Positions 1 to 9,426 are shown, numbered from the stretch's first letter. The stretch: 64,000 nt of DNA from Maribacter polysaccharolyticus (GCF_028882255.1 NZ_JARBUY010000005.1:62001-126000); one strand, 5' to 3'. Translations and numbers: made by a program. The notes: generated by a model not told the origin, from the sequence alone.

Positions 1-478
1 CCCTATTAAAGACCTCTTTCATGAAATTACCGAAAACGGATTTCATTTGCACTTTGGACCAAGCGTAAAAGACTTCAAAATAGGCCAAGGACATCCCAAT
101 GAGAAAAATATACCAGACATAGTCTTTTACAATATGGTTTTCCTTGGCAATGAATTCCCCTATGGTATCGGTAAAACCAAAGGTCACCAAAGCCAGCGGG
201 AGAATGAGTAAAAGTGGCAACAAGAGCATAAGGGTCTCAAATGCGGCAATGTTGTTTTCTTTCTTAAAACTGCTGTAAAACTTTACCAAGGTATTGGGAA
301 CGCCAAAGGCCAATAGTGGCATTAATACGGCCGATGTGGACAGGATAACGGTTACCAAGCCGTAATATTCATCGGTCAAAAAGTTGGTGTACAGAAAAAG
401 TGTGTTTATCGCGGCAACCCCAAAACCCAGATAGGTGATTATGGTATTGTTCAAGGCTTGTTTAGTGACTATTCCCAT
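1..478 (-). CDS. Polysaccharide flippase (Wzx/MATE-like), N-terminal part
   Basis: This reading frame starts at the ATG at 478 and runs off the left edge, so only about the first 159 residues are present. It begins MGIVTKQALNNTIITYLGF and contains several long hydrophobic stretches separated by short loops, as in the first membrane helices of oligosaccharide flippases. Such proteins move lipid-linked sugar units across the inner membrane. The start codon overlaps the stop of the upstream glycosyltransferase (TAATG), which implies translational coupling and a shared role in surface polysaccharide synthesis. The family is assigned from hydrophobic pattern and context; the rest of the gene lies outside the window. 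Confidence 0.7.
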   Translation of the reverse strand, partial: MGIVTKQALNNTIITYLGFGVAAINTLFLYTNFLTDEYYGLVTVILSTSAVLMPLLAFGVPNTLVKFYSSFKKENNIAAFETLMLLLPLLLILPLALVTFGFTDTIGEFIAKENHIVKDYVWYIFLIGMSLAYFEVFYAWSKVQMKSVFGNFMKEVFNR

Positions 479-1749
479 TAAATAAGTTTGGCTAATTCCC
501 TGGTGAGTTCCCTTCTACTGTATTTTTCCAAGTCCTGGGCATTAACGTACAACCCTCCATTCTTGTAGGCTGAGAACCACTTTAAAAGTACATCTTTTAA
601 TTTATTTTCATCGGAGTACCCAAAACTAGACCCCGAACGGGTTTCCGTAATTATCCGGGCCGCATCCCACTTTTTGGGGCCAATGGCCAAAATGGGCCGT
701 TTCGCAGCCATATATTCATATAACTTACCGGGTAAGATTCCCTGGGTTTCCTTAGCATCTATCTCTACCAACAAAAGCACTTGGGACTGCTGTTGTATCC
801 TTAATGCCTCATTATGGGAAACATAGCCCAATATTTCGGTATGATCCTTTAGCCCGGAATCATTTATTCGCTGTAAAACGTCATCACTTATGACCCCCGC
901 CAAACGTAATTTAAAACACGCCTTAAAATCCTTGTTATCCCTCACCAAACTTCCTAAAACCTTCCACAAAACCTCGGGGTTTCTACCCGATAACAGGGAT
1001 CCCACATGGGAGATGGTAAAATCCTCGGTTAATGGCATTTGCCCTTGATCATCGGTATCGTATCCATTGGTGATTACGGTAATGGGCTTTTTGCTAATGG
1101 CCGCAAACTCTTCCTTGGTGGTATTGCTGGTCACCACGATACTATCGGCGGTATTGAGGACCAAATGCTCCAAACGCTTATGTTTCCGCTGTGAATTTAA
1201 AGTAAGCCTTAATTTTTTATGATACCCGATAGACGTCCATGGATCCCTAAAATCGGTTACCCATCGAACCCCTTTCAATGCTTTTAAACGATATCCTATC
1301 AAATGGATACTATGGGGTGGCCCAGTGGTGATCACGGTGTCGATTTGCTCCTTATCGATTACGTTTTCCAAAATCCTTACCGATGGTTTTACCCAATTTT
1401 TACGTGCATCGGGAATGAAAAAATTTCCCCTTACCCATAACATCGCCTTTTCCAGAAAAGATTGGTCCTTGGTAGCAATGATTCCCGAACTGATCCGTTG
1501 GGCATCTTTTTTAGAAAAAAATCTTGCCAATTTGTACGGTTCCCGAATCGGATGCTTGTAAATTAGGAGGTCTTTTGGCACCTCTTTTACGAAAGATGCA
1601 TCCAAAATGGGATAATCGGGATTTTCGGGGATGTAGACTATTGGTGTTATGCCGAAATCGGGCAGGTATTTTACGAATTTCAACCATCGTTGTACCCCAG
1701 GTCCACCCGCTGGCGGCCAATAGTACGTAATGATCAAAACTTTTTTCAT
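478..1749 (-). CDS. Glycosyltransferase family 4 protein
   Basis: A 423-residue GT-B-type glycosyltransferase. It starts MKKVLIITYYWPPAGGPGVQ, the usual N-terminal strand and glycine-rich loop of GT4 enzymes. Near the C-terminus it carries a stretch around GILPGKLYEYMAAKRPIL, typical of the nucleotide-sugar-binding half. No signal peptide or membrane helix is seen, so it should act on the cytoplasmic face. It overlaps the YfhO gene upstream by 4 bases (ATGA) and the flippase downstream by one base (TAATG), so the three are probably one operon making a surface glycan. Donor and acceptor cannot be told from the sequence. Confidence 0.88.
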   Translation of the reverse strand: MKKVLIITYYWPPAGGPGVQRWLKFVKYLPDFGITPIVYIPENPDYPILDASFVKEVPKDLLIYKHPIREPYKLARFFSKKDAQRISSGIIATKDQSFLEKAMLWVRGNFFIPDARKNWVKPSVRILENVIDKEQIDTVITTGPPHSIHLIGYRLKALKGVRWVTDFRDPWTSIGYHKKLRLTLNSQRKHKRLEHLVLNTADSIVVTSNTTKEEFAAISKKPITVITNGYDTDDQGQMPLTEDFTISHVGSLLSGRNPEVLWKVLGSLVRDNKDFKACFKLRLAGVISDDVLQRINDSGLKDHTEILGYVSHNEALRIQQQSQVLLLVEIDAKETQGILPGKLYEYMAAKRPILAIGPKKWDAARIITETRSGSSFGYSDENKLKDVLLKWFSAYKNGGLYVNAQDLEKYSRRELTRELAKLI

Positions 1750-4184
1750 TGATCACCTTCTTTTTTCGAGGAACCCCGTAGGGAAAATACAATGCCCCCT
1801 ATAACGATCAATCCGAGTAAAATTGAACTTCCCAAGGTAATCAAACTCCCCTTATGTACAATTTCAGGTTCAAACTTAAAGACAATGGTATGGTCGCCTG
1901 CCGGGACTTCCAAGGCACGAAGCACATAATCGACCCTAAAATGATCTTTTGGTGTCCCATCGATATACGCATTCCAACCATTTTTATAGTACATTTCGGA
2001 AAATACCACAATGCCGTCATTCGCATTCGATGATCGATAGGTCAACGAATTGGGTTCATAATCCGTCAAGGTGACGGTAGCCAATGAATCGGTTTGAAAT
2101 TCAAATCGATGTATATTGGGAAATTCAACGGTATTGACCACAGCTTCTTGCTTATTGTCCAGGGTTTCCAAAGCCTTGATTTCTTCATTGGCGGACTTGA
2201 CCTCTTTCAAACTTTCAACGAACCAAGCATTCCCATTGGCATTGGGATTCATGGTCGGGACATCCTGACCTTCTTCATTTTGTTGAATCACATACTTAAC
2301 GTTCAACATATCCAGGATTTCGATTTTCCCCTGATAGATATAGAAATCGAATATATCCTGCAATCGGGCCGGTTTCGCGGCATGGTAACCCCCAATGGAC
2401 TTATGGTAGAAGGAAGTACGGGCCCCATTTAAACCCTCTTGGGGACTATATACCCGATACACGCTTTCATCTTGTAAAATCTGTTGATCGGCCGTAGTTA
2501 TGGGAAAAGGTTCGGCCATTTTTCGTTTTGAAACAAAGTCTTCCTTATTAACATATCGCAGGTCTACACCGACCAAATCAATGACGATCAACACCCCTAG
2601 GGCAAGGATAAGCAAATTCGATTTTACTTTTCCCTTCACATACAACCAGATGGCCAATGCCGCCAAGACAACAAATAAAAGGGTCCTTAAAAGATCATTG
2701 GTATAAACGGCCTGTCTATCCAACCTGATCAAGGAAAGGATCTCATCACCATAATATCGTTGGAGGGTTTCATCGGAAGCACCTTCAAAACTAAAAGTCC
2801 CTTTTAGGACGAACAAGGCCACACCAATCCCCAAAATGGACAAAAAGGCAACCTTCAAGGCTTTCAATTTTTCACTTTTATCCACATCCGGATCCAAAAG
2901 GGCCCTTACCCCTAACACCGCCAATATAGGAACACAAAGTTCCACGATCACCTGGATCGAGGATACGGCCCTAAATTTGTTATAGAGTGGAAAATAATCG
3001 ATCATAAAATCGGTCAATAGACCAAAATTCTTACCCCAAGATAAGAGCAAGGCCATGATCACCCCGCCCAATAACCACCATTTTGCCTTGTTTTTCACCA
3101 AGAGCAACCCCAATAAAAACAGGAAGAGTATTATGGCCCCGATATAGGCGGGAGCGGCAACAATGGGCTGATCGCCCCAATAAAGCGGTAGGTGTTTTGA
3201 AAAATCCAAGGCCTGACTCCTTGATATTCCTTGATCGATCAAAAAATCATAGGTTTTTGAATTGGACCCCAGATCTTCGGCATTGGAACCGCCAAAAAGG
3301 CGAGGCACCAATAAATTCAGGGTTTCCGAAATTCCATAGCTATACTGAGTGATATAGGCCTTATCGAGCCCTTTAGTGTTGGTCTTGGCAGATCCATCGG
3401 GATTAATGGTCAATTCGGTTTTGCCCCTGGTACTCCAATCGGCATATTCCTTGGTGGCCAACAGGCTGGTCGCATTTGCCGCTATCCCGAGTAAAACGGC
3501 CAGTACCAACAAACCTACCGAGGCAAAGAAATTTCGCCATGTCTTTTTACGTAGGGCATCTACGAGGTAAACCACACCCAAGATCAATACCAAAAGCATA
3601 AAATAATAGGTCATTTGATAGTGGTTGGCACCGACTTCCAGGGCCATGGCAATTGCGGTCAGTACGAATCCCCACAAATACTTGCCCCGAAACGTAAGTA
3701 TGATCCCCCCAAGAAGCATAGGCATATACGCCAGGGCATGCGCTTTGGCATTATGTCCGACCCCAAGGATGATAATCAAATAGGTAGAAAAACCGAAGGC
3801 CAGTGCCCCCAAAGCTGCCAATCTATAATCGACCTTTAAGCAGCATAATAAAATATAAAATCCCAGAAAGTATAAAAACAGATAATCGGCGGGTCTTGGT
3901 AAAAAGCGGATCAAACGATCCAATTTTTTTACATAGTCATGGGGATAGTAGGCCCCCAATTGATAGGTGGGCATGCCTCCAAAAGCACTGTTTGTCCAAT
4001 AGGGTTCTTCCCCATTTTTCTTTCGAAAATCGTTTTGTTCCTTGGCCATACCCGTATACTGGCGTATATCGGATTGCTCAATGACTTTCCCCCGTAACAC
4101 AGGGTTGAAATAGGCCACGGCAGCGATTACAAAAAAAACAAGGACAAAAAAATGGGTATAAAAAGCTTGTATACCTGACTTCAT
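1746..4184 (-). CDS. YfhO family polytopic membrane protein
   Basis: An 812-residue protein with one N-terminal hydrophobic helix, a loop containing the YWTNSAFGGMPTYQ motif, then many further membrane helices. A long C-terminal soluble part follows and ends in a last helix before a charged tail. This layout is that of the Bacteroidota YfhO family, GT-C-like membrane proteins thought to act in cell-surface glycosylation. The N-terminal soluble loop resembles the catalytic loop of GT-C enzymes. Its 3' end overlaps the downstream GT4 gene by 4 bases. The exact reaction is unknown; glycosyl transfer from a polyprenyl-phosphate sugar is inferred from family and neighbours. Confidence 0.88.
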   Translation of the reverse strand: MKSGIQAFYTHFFVLVFFVIAAVAYFNPVLRGKVIEQSDIRQYTGMAKEQNDFRKKNGEEPYWTNSAFGGMPTYQLGAYYPHDYVKKLDRLIRFLPRPADYLFLYFLGFYILLCCLKVDYRLAALGALAFGFSTYLIIILGVGHNAKAHALAYMPMLLGGIILTFRGKYLWGFVLTAIAMALEVGANHYQMTYYFMLLVLILGVVYLVDALRKKTWRNFFASVGLLVLAVLLGIAANATSLLATKEYADWSTRGKTELTINPDGSAKTNTKGLDKAYITQYSYGISETLNLLVPRLFGGSNAEDLGSNSKTYDFLIDQGISRSQALDFSKHLPLYWGDQPIVAAPAYIGAIILFLFLLGLLLVKNKAKWWLLGGVIMALLLSWGKNFGLLTDFMIDYFPLYNKFRAVSSIQVIVELCVPILAVLGVRALLDPDVDKSEKLKALKVAFLSILGIGVALFVLKGTFSFEGASDETLQRYYGDEILSLIRLDRQAVYTNDLLRTLLFVVLAALAIWLYVKGKVKSNLLILALGVLIVIDLVGVDLRYVNKEDFVSKRKMAEPFPITTADQQILQDESVYRVYSPQEGLNGARTSFYHKSIGGYHAAKPARLQDIFDFYIYQGKIEILDMLNVKYVIQQNEEGQDVPTMNPNANGNAWFVESLKEVKSANEEIKALETLDNKQEAVVNTVEFPNIHRFEFQTDSLATVTLTDYEPNSLTYRSSNANDGIVVFSEMYYKNGWNAYIDGTPKDHFRVDYVLRALEVPAGDHTIVFKFEPEIVHKGSLITLGSSILLGLIVIGGIVFSLRGSSKKEGDQ

Positions 4185-4218
4185 TGGTTTATTGATGTGG
4201 TTGGAAATGCTAAATTAA

Positions 4219-4482
4219 TCAATCTAATTCCTCAAACTCGATGTATTCACCAACTTTTTTAGAAGATGAAGTTTTTTTGGGCGGTTTCTTGTCGATAATG
4301 ACCTCACCCACTTTTTCTTCGCTGGATTCGGGCCGTTCGGGAAATCCACCGAAGCTTTCGCGAAATCGCTCTTCGGTCTTCTTGGCCGCATAACTGAAGA
4401 TTTTGGGTGCAAACCATCTTGCCAAAATCTTTAGCAGGTAATACACCAATAGGATTATTAAAATCGTTTTCAGAAATGCCAT
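4219..4482 (-). CDS. DUF4834 family small membrane protein
   Basis: An 87-residue protein with a single N-terminal hydrophobic helix (about residues 5-20), then a basic and acidic hydrophilic tail rich in Lys, Ser and Glu. This matches the Bacteroidota family DUF4834, whose function is not known. It lies 34 bases upstream of the YfhO gene and looks like the first gene of that leftward operon. A good TAnnTTTG box sits 23 bases upstream of its ATG. Confidence 0.75.
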   Translation of the reverse strand: MAFLKTILIILLVYYLLKILARWFAPKIFSYAAKKTEERFRESFGGFPERPESSEEKVGEVIIDKKPPKKTSSSKKVGEYIEFEELD

Positions 4483-4504
4483 ATTAATTTTCGATAATTT
4501 ATAT

Positions 4505-4512
4505 CAAAAATA
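4505..4512 (-). promoter_or_regulatory. -7 promoter box for the DUF4834-YfhO-GT4 operon
   Basis: On the minus strand the sequence reads TATTTTTG, an exact match to the Bacteroidota TAnnTTTG element, 22-23 bases before the ATG of the first operon gene. No well-spaced TTG was seen upstream, so the call rests on the -7 box and position. Confidence 0.5.
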
Positions 4513-4569
4513 CAATTCTAACGTTGTATTAGTAGCGCAAAAGTCTTAAAATAATAATAAAATCAAACT

Positions 4570-5628
4570 ATGAGCGGTTGTTTTGAGTTAAAAAAACCTA
4601 TTTATCCAATACTTTTTTTGGCTTTAATAATTCCTTTTTTCGGGATTTCCCAATATACGGATGTCATCAACTCCAACCGACCAGGGCTATCGGTAAGTGC
4701 CTATGCCATAGGCAAAAACGTACTACAATTGGAATCGGGCATTTTCTACGAACAACAAGACCATAATTTGTTGAACACCCATAGTACCCTTTTCGGCACC
4801 GATATCGCACTGCGGTACGGACTACTGTTCGAACGACTGGAATTGATTTGGGAAGGCACCTACCAGAACCAGGATATCACTTTTGATAATTTTGGTATCA
4901 GTGAATCGAGAACGGACTTTTACAAAAATAGGATCGGACTTAAATTTTTGATCTATGACCGCTACAAAGAGGACAAACCCAATTTATATAGCTGGAAGGC
5001 CAACAATGTCTTTCGGTTAAAAAATCTGATACCGTCGGTATCCCTTTATGCAGGGGCGAATTTTGTCTTAGGGGATAATCCTTTCTATCTGGGCGACCCA
5101 ACCATATCCCCAAGGGTAATGGTCGCAACCCAAAGTAGGTTATCGCCAAGGTTCGTACTTATCTCCAATATTTCCTATGATCGCATAGGTACCGATTTTC
5201 CCGAATTGGGTTATACGATTTCGTTATCCCATGCCTTTAGGAATCCGAAATGGAGTGTATTTGTCGAAAACCAAGCTTTTGAAAGCGACCGTTATGCCGA
5301 TGTCCTATTACGAAGTGGGGTTGCCTACCTGTTCAATGAGAACCTACAAACGGATATACATATGGGGGCCAGTTTTAAAAACACCCCATCGCGGATCTTT
5401 ATAAGTGCCGGCGTATCGTACCGATTCGATTTCCATAAAGACACCTTTAAGGCCATCGAAGACCAAAATGCCAATGAAAATGGGGGTGCGATCAAGAAAA
5501 GCAACATGAAAAAGAAAAGTAAAAAGAAGAAAAACAAGGGTAAAGGTGCCGAAGACATCGATTTAGGCCCTTCAAAAAAACAGCTTAGAAAACTCAAGAA
5601 AGAACAAGAAAAGGATAATGGCCTGTAA
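4570..5628 (+). CDS. Outer-membrane beta-barrel (phenol-MetA-pathway transporter-like) with Lys-rich tail
   Basis: A 352-residue secreted protein. An N-terminal hydrophobic segment ending FFGISQ looks like a signal peptide with a somewhat long n-region. The mature part starts with YTDVINSNRPGLS and alternates short amphipathic strands, the pattern of the putative 'MetA-pathway of phenol degradation' outer-membrane transporter family. The last 55 residues leave the barrel and become a highly basic tail (MKKKSKKKKNKGKG and beyond). The gene diverges from the leftward polysaccharide operon. The substrate is unknown; the barrel fold is inferred from the strand pattern. Confidence 0.65.
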   Translation: MSGCFELKKPIYPILFLALIIPFFGISQYTDVINSNRPGLSVSAYAIGKNVLQLESGIFYEQQDHNLLNTHSTLFGTDIALRYGLLFERLELIWEGTYQNQDITFDNFGISESRTDFYKNRIGLKFLIYDRYKEDKPNLYSWKANNVFRLKNLIPSVSLYAGANFVLGDNPFYLGDPTISPRVMVATQSRLSPRFVLISNISYDRIGTDFPELGYTISLSHAFRNPKWSVFVENQAFESDRYADVLLRSGVAYLFNENLQTDIHMGASFKNTPSRIFISAGVSYRFDFHKDTFKAIEDQNANENGGAIKKSNMKKKSKKKKNKGKGAEDIDLGPSKKQLRKLKKEQEKDNGL

Positions 5629-5733
5629 ACCTAAAAGGTACGGGGACAATGGCAAAACCTACCGCTAAAAAAGGTTCCCTTAATTTCCTGATATTGATTT
5701 ATATTGTTAATATTGGCCTTACAAAAAATACGT

Positions 5734-6852
5734 ATGGTCACCTTAAAAGAAGCGACAACCAAAGCTGAATTAAAGAAATTCGTAAAATTCCCTTTTTCAA
5801 TATACGGGGATTCACCTTATTGGATCCCTCCGATCATCAATGATGAGCTAGCCTCCTTTGATAAAACGAAAAACCCCGCATTTAAAAATGCGGATGCCCG
5901 TTTTTTCCTCGCCCTAAAGAACGACAAGATCGTAGGACGGATCGCTGCCATTGTCAACTGGATCGAGATCAATGAGCAAAAAGTAAAGAAAATGCGTTTC
6001 GGCTGGTTCGATTTCATCGACGACCCCGAAGTTTCGGAGACCTTATTGAAAAAAGTCGAAGAGATAGGCAAAGAACATCAATTGGATTATATGGAAGGAC
6101 CTGTAGGTTTTTCCAATTTGGACAAGGTGGGGGTTCTCGTAGAGGGGTTTGATGAAATAGGCTCCATGGTCACTTGGTACAATCACCCGTATTACCCCGG
6201 GCATTATGAACGGTTGGGTTTCGTAACGGAAAAGGAATATGTGGAAAACAGATTTCCATTCTCCAATGCCCATCCCAAATTTTATGATAAGGTCGGGGAT
6301 TTGGTCAAAAGAAGGTATGGTGTCAAAGCCCTAAGTTATACCAAAACAAAGGATGTCATGGCCATGGCCGACACCATGTTCGATCTCTTTAATGAGACCT
6401 ATGCTTCCCTGTCCTCCTTTGTCCCGATTACGGATGTACAAAAAGCCTATTTCAAGAAGAAATACATCAGTTTCATCAATCCTGAATACATCAAATTCGT
6501 TCTTGATAAAGATGACAAACTTATTGCTTTCGGTATTGTGATGCCATCATTTTCCAAGGCCCTTCAAAAAGCAAATGGTAAATTGTTCCCGTTCGGCATC
6601 TTTCATATGTTACGGGCAAAAAAGTATAGTAAAGATGTCCTATTTTATCTGATCGGCGTGCATCCCGAATACCAAAACAAAGGGGTTACCGCAGTAATGT
6701 TCCAAGAGTACTATAAGACGATGTCTTCAAAAAACATAGAGAATTGCATCCGTACCCCGGAATTGGCGGATAATATTGCCATCAAACAAATCTGGAAACA
6801 TTTCAATCCGGAAATCTATAAGCGTCGAAGAACGTATCGGAAAGATCTATAA
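5734..6852 (+). CDS. GNAT-fold acyltransferase-like protein, candidate sulfonolipid N-acyltransferase
   Basis: A 372-residue cytoplasmic protein. I chose the ATG at 5734 (MVTLKEATTKAELK) because codons further upstream begin at a TTG and add an unconvincing extension. Features include FPFSIYGDSPYWIPPIINDE near the start, a middle GPVGFSNLDKVGVLVEGF segment, and a C-terminal acetyl-CoA-site-like stretch (LIGVHPEYQNKGVTAVMFQE). This is the two-lobed GNAT architecture common in Bacteroidota, often annotated only as N-acetyltransferase. It converges on the serine-palmitoyltransferase-like gene and shares a bidirectional terminator with it. Because capnine must be N-acylated to give the mature sulfonolipid, a lipid N-acyltransferase role is a reasonable guess, not a demonstrated one. 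Confidence 0.7.
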   Translation: MVTLKEATTKAELKKFVKFPFSIYGDSPYWIPPIINDELASFDKTKNPAFKNADARFFLALKNDKIVGRIAAIVNWIEINEQKVKKMRFGWFDFIDDPEVSETLLKKVEEIGKEHQLDYMEGPVGFSNLDKVGVLVEGFDEIGSMVTWYNHPYYPGHYERLGFVTEKEYVENRFPFSNAHPKFYDKVGDLVKRRYGVKALSYTKTKDVMAMADTMFDLFNETYASLSSFVPITDVQKAYFKKKYISFINPEYIKFVLDKDDKLIAFGIVMPSFSKALQKANGKLFPFGIFHMLRAKKYSKDVLFYLIGVHPEYQNKGVTAVMFQEYYKTMSSKNIENCIRTPELADNIAIKQIWKHFNPEIYKRRRTYRKDL

Positions 6853-6853
6853 A

Positions 6854-6887
6854 AAAAGACCCCGGTATTTAAATACCGGGGTCTTTT
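6854..6887. terminator. Bidirectional rho-independent terminator
   Basis: A perfect 17-bp inverted repeat with no spacer (aaaagaccccggtattt and its complement), with A-runs on one side and T-runs on the other. It lies between the converging GNAT and acyltransferase genes and can end both transcripts. Confidence 0.9.
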
Positions 6888-6908
6888 ATATTAAATAGGT
6901 AGGTTGAC

Positions 6909-8168
6909 TTACTCTCCCATTGCAGCCGCAACGGCAGCTGACAATCTTTTATAGGTACCGTTTTCCAAACGTTCCCGGATTGCGGAGAATGCTTCCAATG
7001 TTTCTTCGATGTCCGCCATCGTATGTGTGGCCGTAGGGATCAAACGCAATAATATCATTCCTTTGGGAATTACCGGATAAACCACAATAGAGCAGAAAAT
7101 TCCGTAATTCTCCCTTAAGTCCTTGACCAAAGCCATGGCTTCCGGAATACTACCGCTTAAATATACCGGTGTTACACAACTCGTTGTGGTACCGATATCA
7201 AAACCCCTTTCTTTAAGTCCGTTTTGAAGTGCATTCACATTTTCCCATAGTTTAGCCTTAAGTTCGGGCATCGTACGTAGCATGTCCAAACGTTTTAAAG
7301 CTCCTTTGACATAAATCATGGGAAGCGATTTAGCGAACATTTGGGAACGGAGGTTATATTTTAAGTAATCTATGATTTCCTTGTCTGCCGCCAAGAATGC
7401 GCCGATACCGGCCATTGATTTGGCAAAGGTGGCGAAATAGACATCAATGTCATCCTGAACACCTTGTTCCTGACCTGTTCCACCTCCGGATTTTCCCAGC
7501 GTACCAAAACCGTGGGCATCATCTACGAACAGTCTGAAATTATATTTTTTCTTAAGCGCTACGATTTCTTTCAGTTTACCTTGTTCACCCCGCATACCGA
7601 AAACCCCCTCGGAAATAACCAAAATACCACCTCCGGTCTGTTCGGCCATTTTCTTGGCACGTTCCAGGTTTTTCTCAAGACTTTCGATATCATTGTGCTT
7701 AAAGGTAAAACGCTTACCCATATGCAAACGAACACCATCAATGATACAGGCATGTGAATCCACATCATATACGATAATATCATCCTTGGCCACCAAAGCA
7801 TCTATGGCCGATACCATTCCTTGATAACCGAAATTCAATAAATAAGCGGATTCCTTATCAACGAAGGCTGCCAATTCCCGTTCCAATTGCTCATGAAAAT
7901 CGGTATGGCCACTCATCATCCTCGCACCCATAGGGTATGCCGCACCATGTTCAGCTGCAGCGTCGGCATCCACTTTCTTGATTTCGGGTAAATTTGAAAG
8001 CCCCAAGTAATCATTGATACTCCACGTAATCACCTCTTTTCCCTGAAATTTCATCCTATTGGTAATAGGACCCTCTAATTTCGGAAAAACAAAATATCCT
8101 TCTGCTTGGGAGGCCCATTTTCCCAATGGACCCTTGTTTTCGATTATTCTTTCAAATATGTCTCTCAT
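6909..8168 (-). CDS. PLP-dependent alpha-oxoamine synthase, probable cysteate-C-fatty acyltransferase (capnine pathway)
   Basis: A 419-residue fold-type I PLP enzyme related to serine palmitoyltransferase. Visible motifs are INDYLGLSNLPEIK near the N-terminus, NFGYQG, the cofactor-contacting FVDDAHGFGTLG, and the Schiff-base lysine in ATFAKSMAGIGAF. In the family this enzyme condenses an amino acid with a long acyl thioester and releases CO2. A cysteine-synthase-like gene lies immediately upstream on the same strand. In Flavobacterium johnsoniae an enzyme of this type uses cysteate to start capnine (sulfonolipid) synthesis, needed for efficient gliding. I infer the same here; serine palmitoyltransferase is the alternative. 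Confidence 0.75.
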   Translation of the reverse strand: MRDIFERIIENKGPLGKWASQAEGYFVFPKLEGPITNRMKFQGKEVITWSINDYLGLSNLPEIKKVDADAAAEHGAAYPMGARMMSGHTDFHEQLERELAAFVDKESAYLLNFGYQGMVSAIDALVAKDDIIVYDVDSHACIIDGVRLHMGKRFTFKHNDIESLEKNLERAKKMAEQTGGGILVISEGVFGMRGEQGKLKEIVALKKKYNFRLFVDDAHGFGTLGKSGGGTGQEQGVQDDIDVYFATFAKSMAGIGAFLAADKEIIDYLKYNLRSQMFAKSLPMIYVKGALKRLDMLRTMPELKAKLWENVNALQNGLKERGFDIGTTTSCVTPVYLSGSIPEAMALVKDLRENYGIFCSIVVYPVIPKGMILLRLIPTATHTMADIEETLEAFSAIRERLENGTYKRLSAAVAAAMGE

Positions 8169-8234
8169 TTTACCTAGTTGGTTTACCTGCTAAAATATTA
8201 ATTTTTAAGCAGCATTCATAACTCATTTTCACGC

Positions 8235-8266
8235 AAAAAAAGCAACGATCCTATCATCATTGCTTT
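8235..8266 (-). terminator. Rho-independent terminator after the cysteine-synthase-like gene
   Basis: An 11-bp stem with one mismatch (aaagcaacgat / atcattgcttt) is followed on the minus strand by a T-run. It separates the cysteine-synthase-like gene from the acyltransferase, so the two are probably separate transcripts. Confidence 0.65.
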
Positions 8267-8291
8267 CCTTTGGTCAATATTTCACCAAAAC

Positions 8292-9335
8292 CTATTTTAT
8301 ATATTGTACATTTTGTATTTCCTGTTCCACCTCGTTGGATTCAAGGAACCCTTGATTTTCCATCCATTCATCACTATAGATTTTACTCATATAACGAGAA
8401 CCGTGATCTGGGAAAACGACAACGACATTACTGTCCTTATCAAATTTGCCCATGGCATTATATTGTTTTAGGGCTTGCATGACCGCTCCACTGGTATACC
8501 CCGCGAAAATACCTTCGGTCCTTGCCAATTCCCTAGCGGAATGCGCACTTTCTTCATCCGTAACTTTGACAAACTCATCAATAACCCCAAAATCGGTGGA
8601 TGTTGGAATCAGATTTTTCCCAAGCCCTTCGATCCTATACGGGTAAATCTCATCTTGATCGAATTCCTGGGTTTCGTGATACTTCTTAAGTACGGAGCCA
8701 AAAGCATCTACCGCAAATATCTTAATATTGGAATTCTTTTCCTTTAAAAACCTGGAAATTCCGGAAATCGTTCCCCCGGTACCACTACAGGCCACCAAAT
8801 GGGTGATGTGCCCATTGGTCTGTTCCCATATCTCCGGACCCGTTGATTGGTAATGGGCATCAATATTCAGTTCATTGAAATATTGGTTGATATATACCGA
8901 ACCTTTGGTTTCTTTATGCAAACGTTTGGCCACTTCGTAATAGGACCTGGGATCATCGGCATTTACATGTGCCGGACACACGTAAACCTGGGCCCCCATT
9001 GTCCTAAGCATATCGATCTTATCTTTCGAAGATTTGGAACTAACTGCCAAAATACATTTATATCCTTTTATGATACTGACCATCGCAAGGCTAAAACCCG
9101 TATTACCGGATGTCGTCTCGATAATGGTACTGCCTTTTGTCAATATCCCTTTCTTTTCCGCTTGATCTATGATATAAGAAGCGATTCTGTCTTTGGTGGA
9201 ATGTCCTGGATTAAAAGCCTCTACCTTAGCATAAAAGTTACCTTGAAGATCTGCTGTGGATTTTGATAGTTTGATCAGGGGGGTGTTTCCTATTAAGTCA
9301 AGGACACTATCGTAGGCATTAATCTTATGTTCCAT
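8292..9335 (-). CDS. PLP-dependent cysteine synthase family protein, probable cysteate synthase
   Basis: A 347-residue fold-type II PLP enzyme. The family signature is clear: [11 protein letters not shown] at the start, the lysine-bearing [12 protein letters not shown] segment, the [12 protein letters not shown] loop that binds the substrate carboxylate, and the phosphate-binding GTGGTISG loop. It could be an ordinary O-acetylserine sulfhydrylase or cystathionine beta-synthase-like enzyme. Its neighbour is a serine-palmitoyltransferase-like enzyme, and such pairs are described for capnine synthesis, where the enzyme makes L-cysteate from a phosphorylated or activated serine and sulfite. I favour cysteate synthase. 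It has its own promoter and terminator. Confidence 0.7.
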   Translation of the reverse strand: MEHKINAYDSVLDLIGNTPLIKLSKSTADLQGNFYAKVEAFNPGHSTKDRIASYIIDQAEKKGILTKGSTIIETTSGNTGFSLAMVSIIKGYKCILAVSSKSSKDKIDMLRTMGAQVYVCPAHVNADDPRSYYEVAKRLHKETKGSVYINQYFNELNIDAHYQSTGPEIWEQTNGHITHLVACSGTGGTISGISRFLKEKNSNIKIFAVDAFGSVLKKYHETQEFDQDEIYPYRIEGLGKNLIPTSTDFGVIDEFVKVTDEESAHSARELARTEGIFAGYTSGAVMQALKQYNAMGKFDKDSNVVVVFPDHGSRYMSKIYSDEWMENQGFLESNEVEQEIQNVQYIK

Positions 9336-9394
9336 AAAGACAATCTAAATTTTGAATCCTGGCAATCATCGGGTGATTTGTCAAAATTTGTGTA

Positions 9395-9426
9395 CAAAAC
9401 TAATATTTTTTTTTATTATTGGTCAA
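9395..9426 (-). promoter_or_regulatory. Bacteroidota sigma-A promoter for the cysteine-synthase-like gene
   Basis: On the minus strand a TTG (9424-9426) is followed after 21 bases by TAGTTTTG (9395-9402), an exact TAnnTTTG match. It lies 60 bases upstream of the ATG and overlaps the end of the S9 peptidase gene. Confidence 0.55.
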
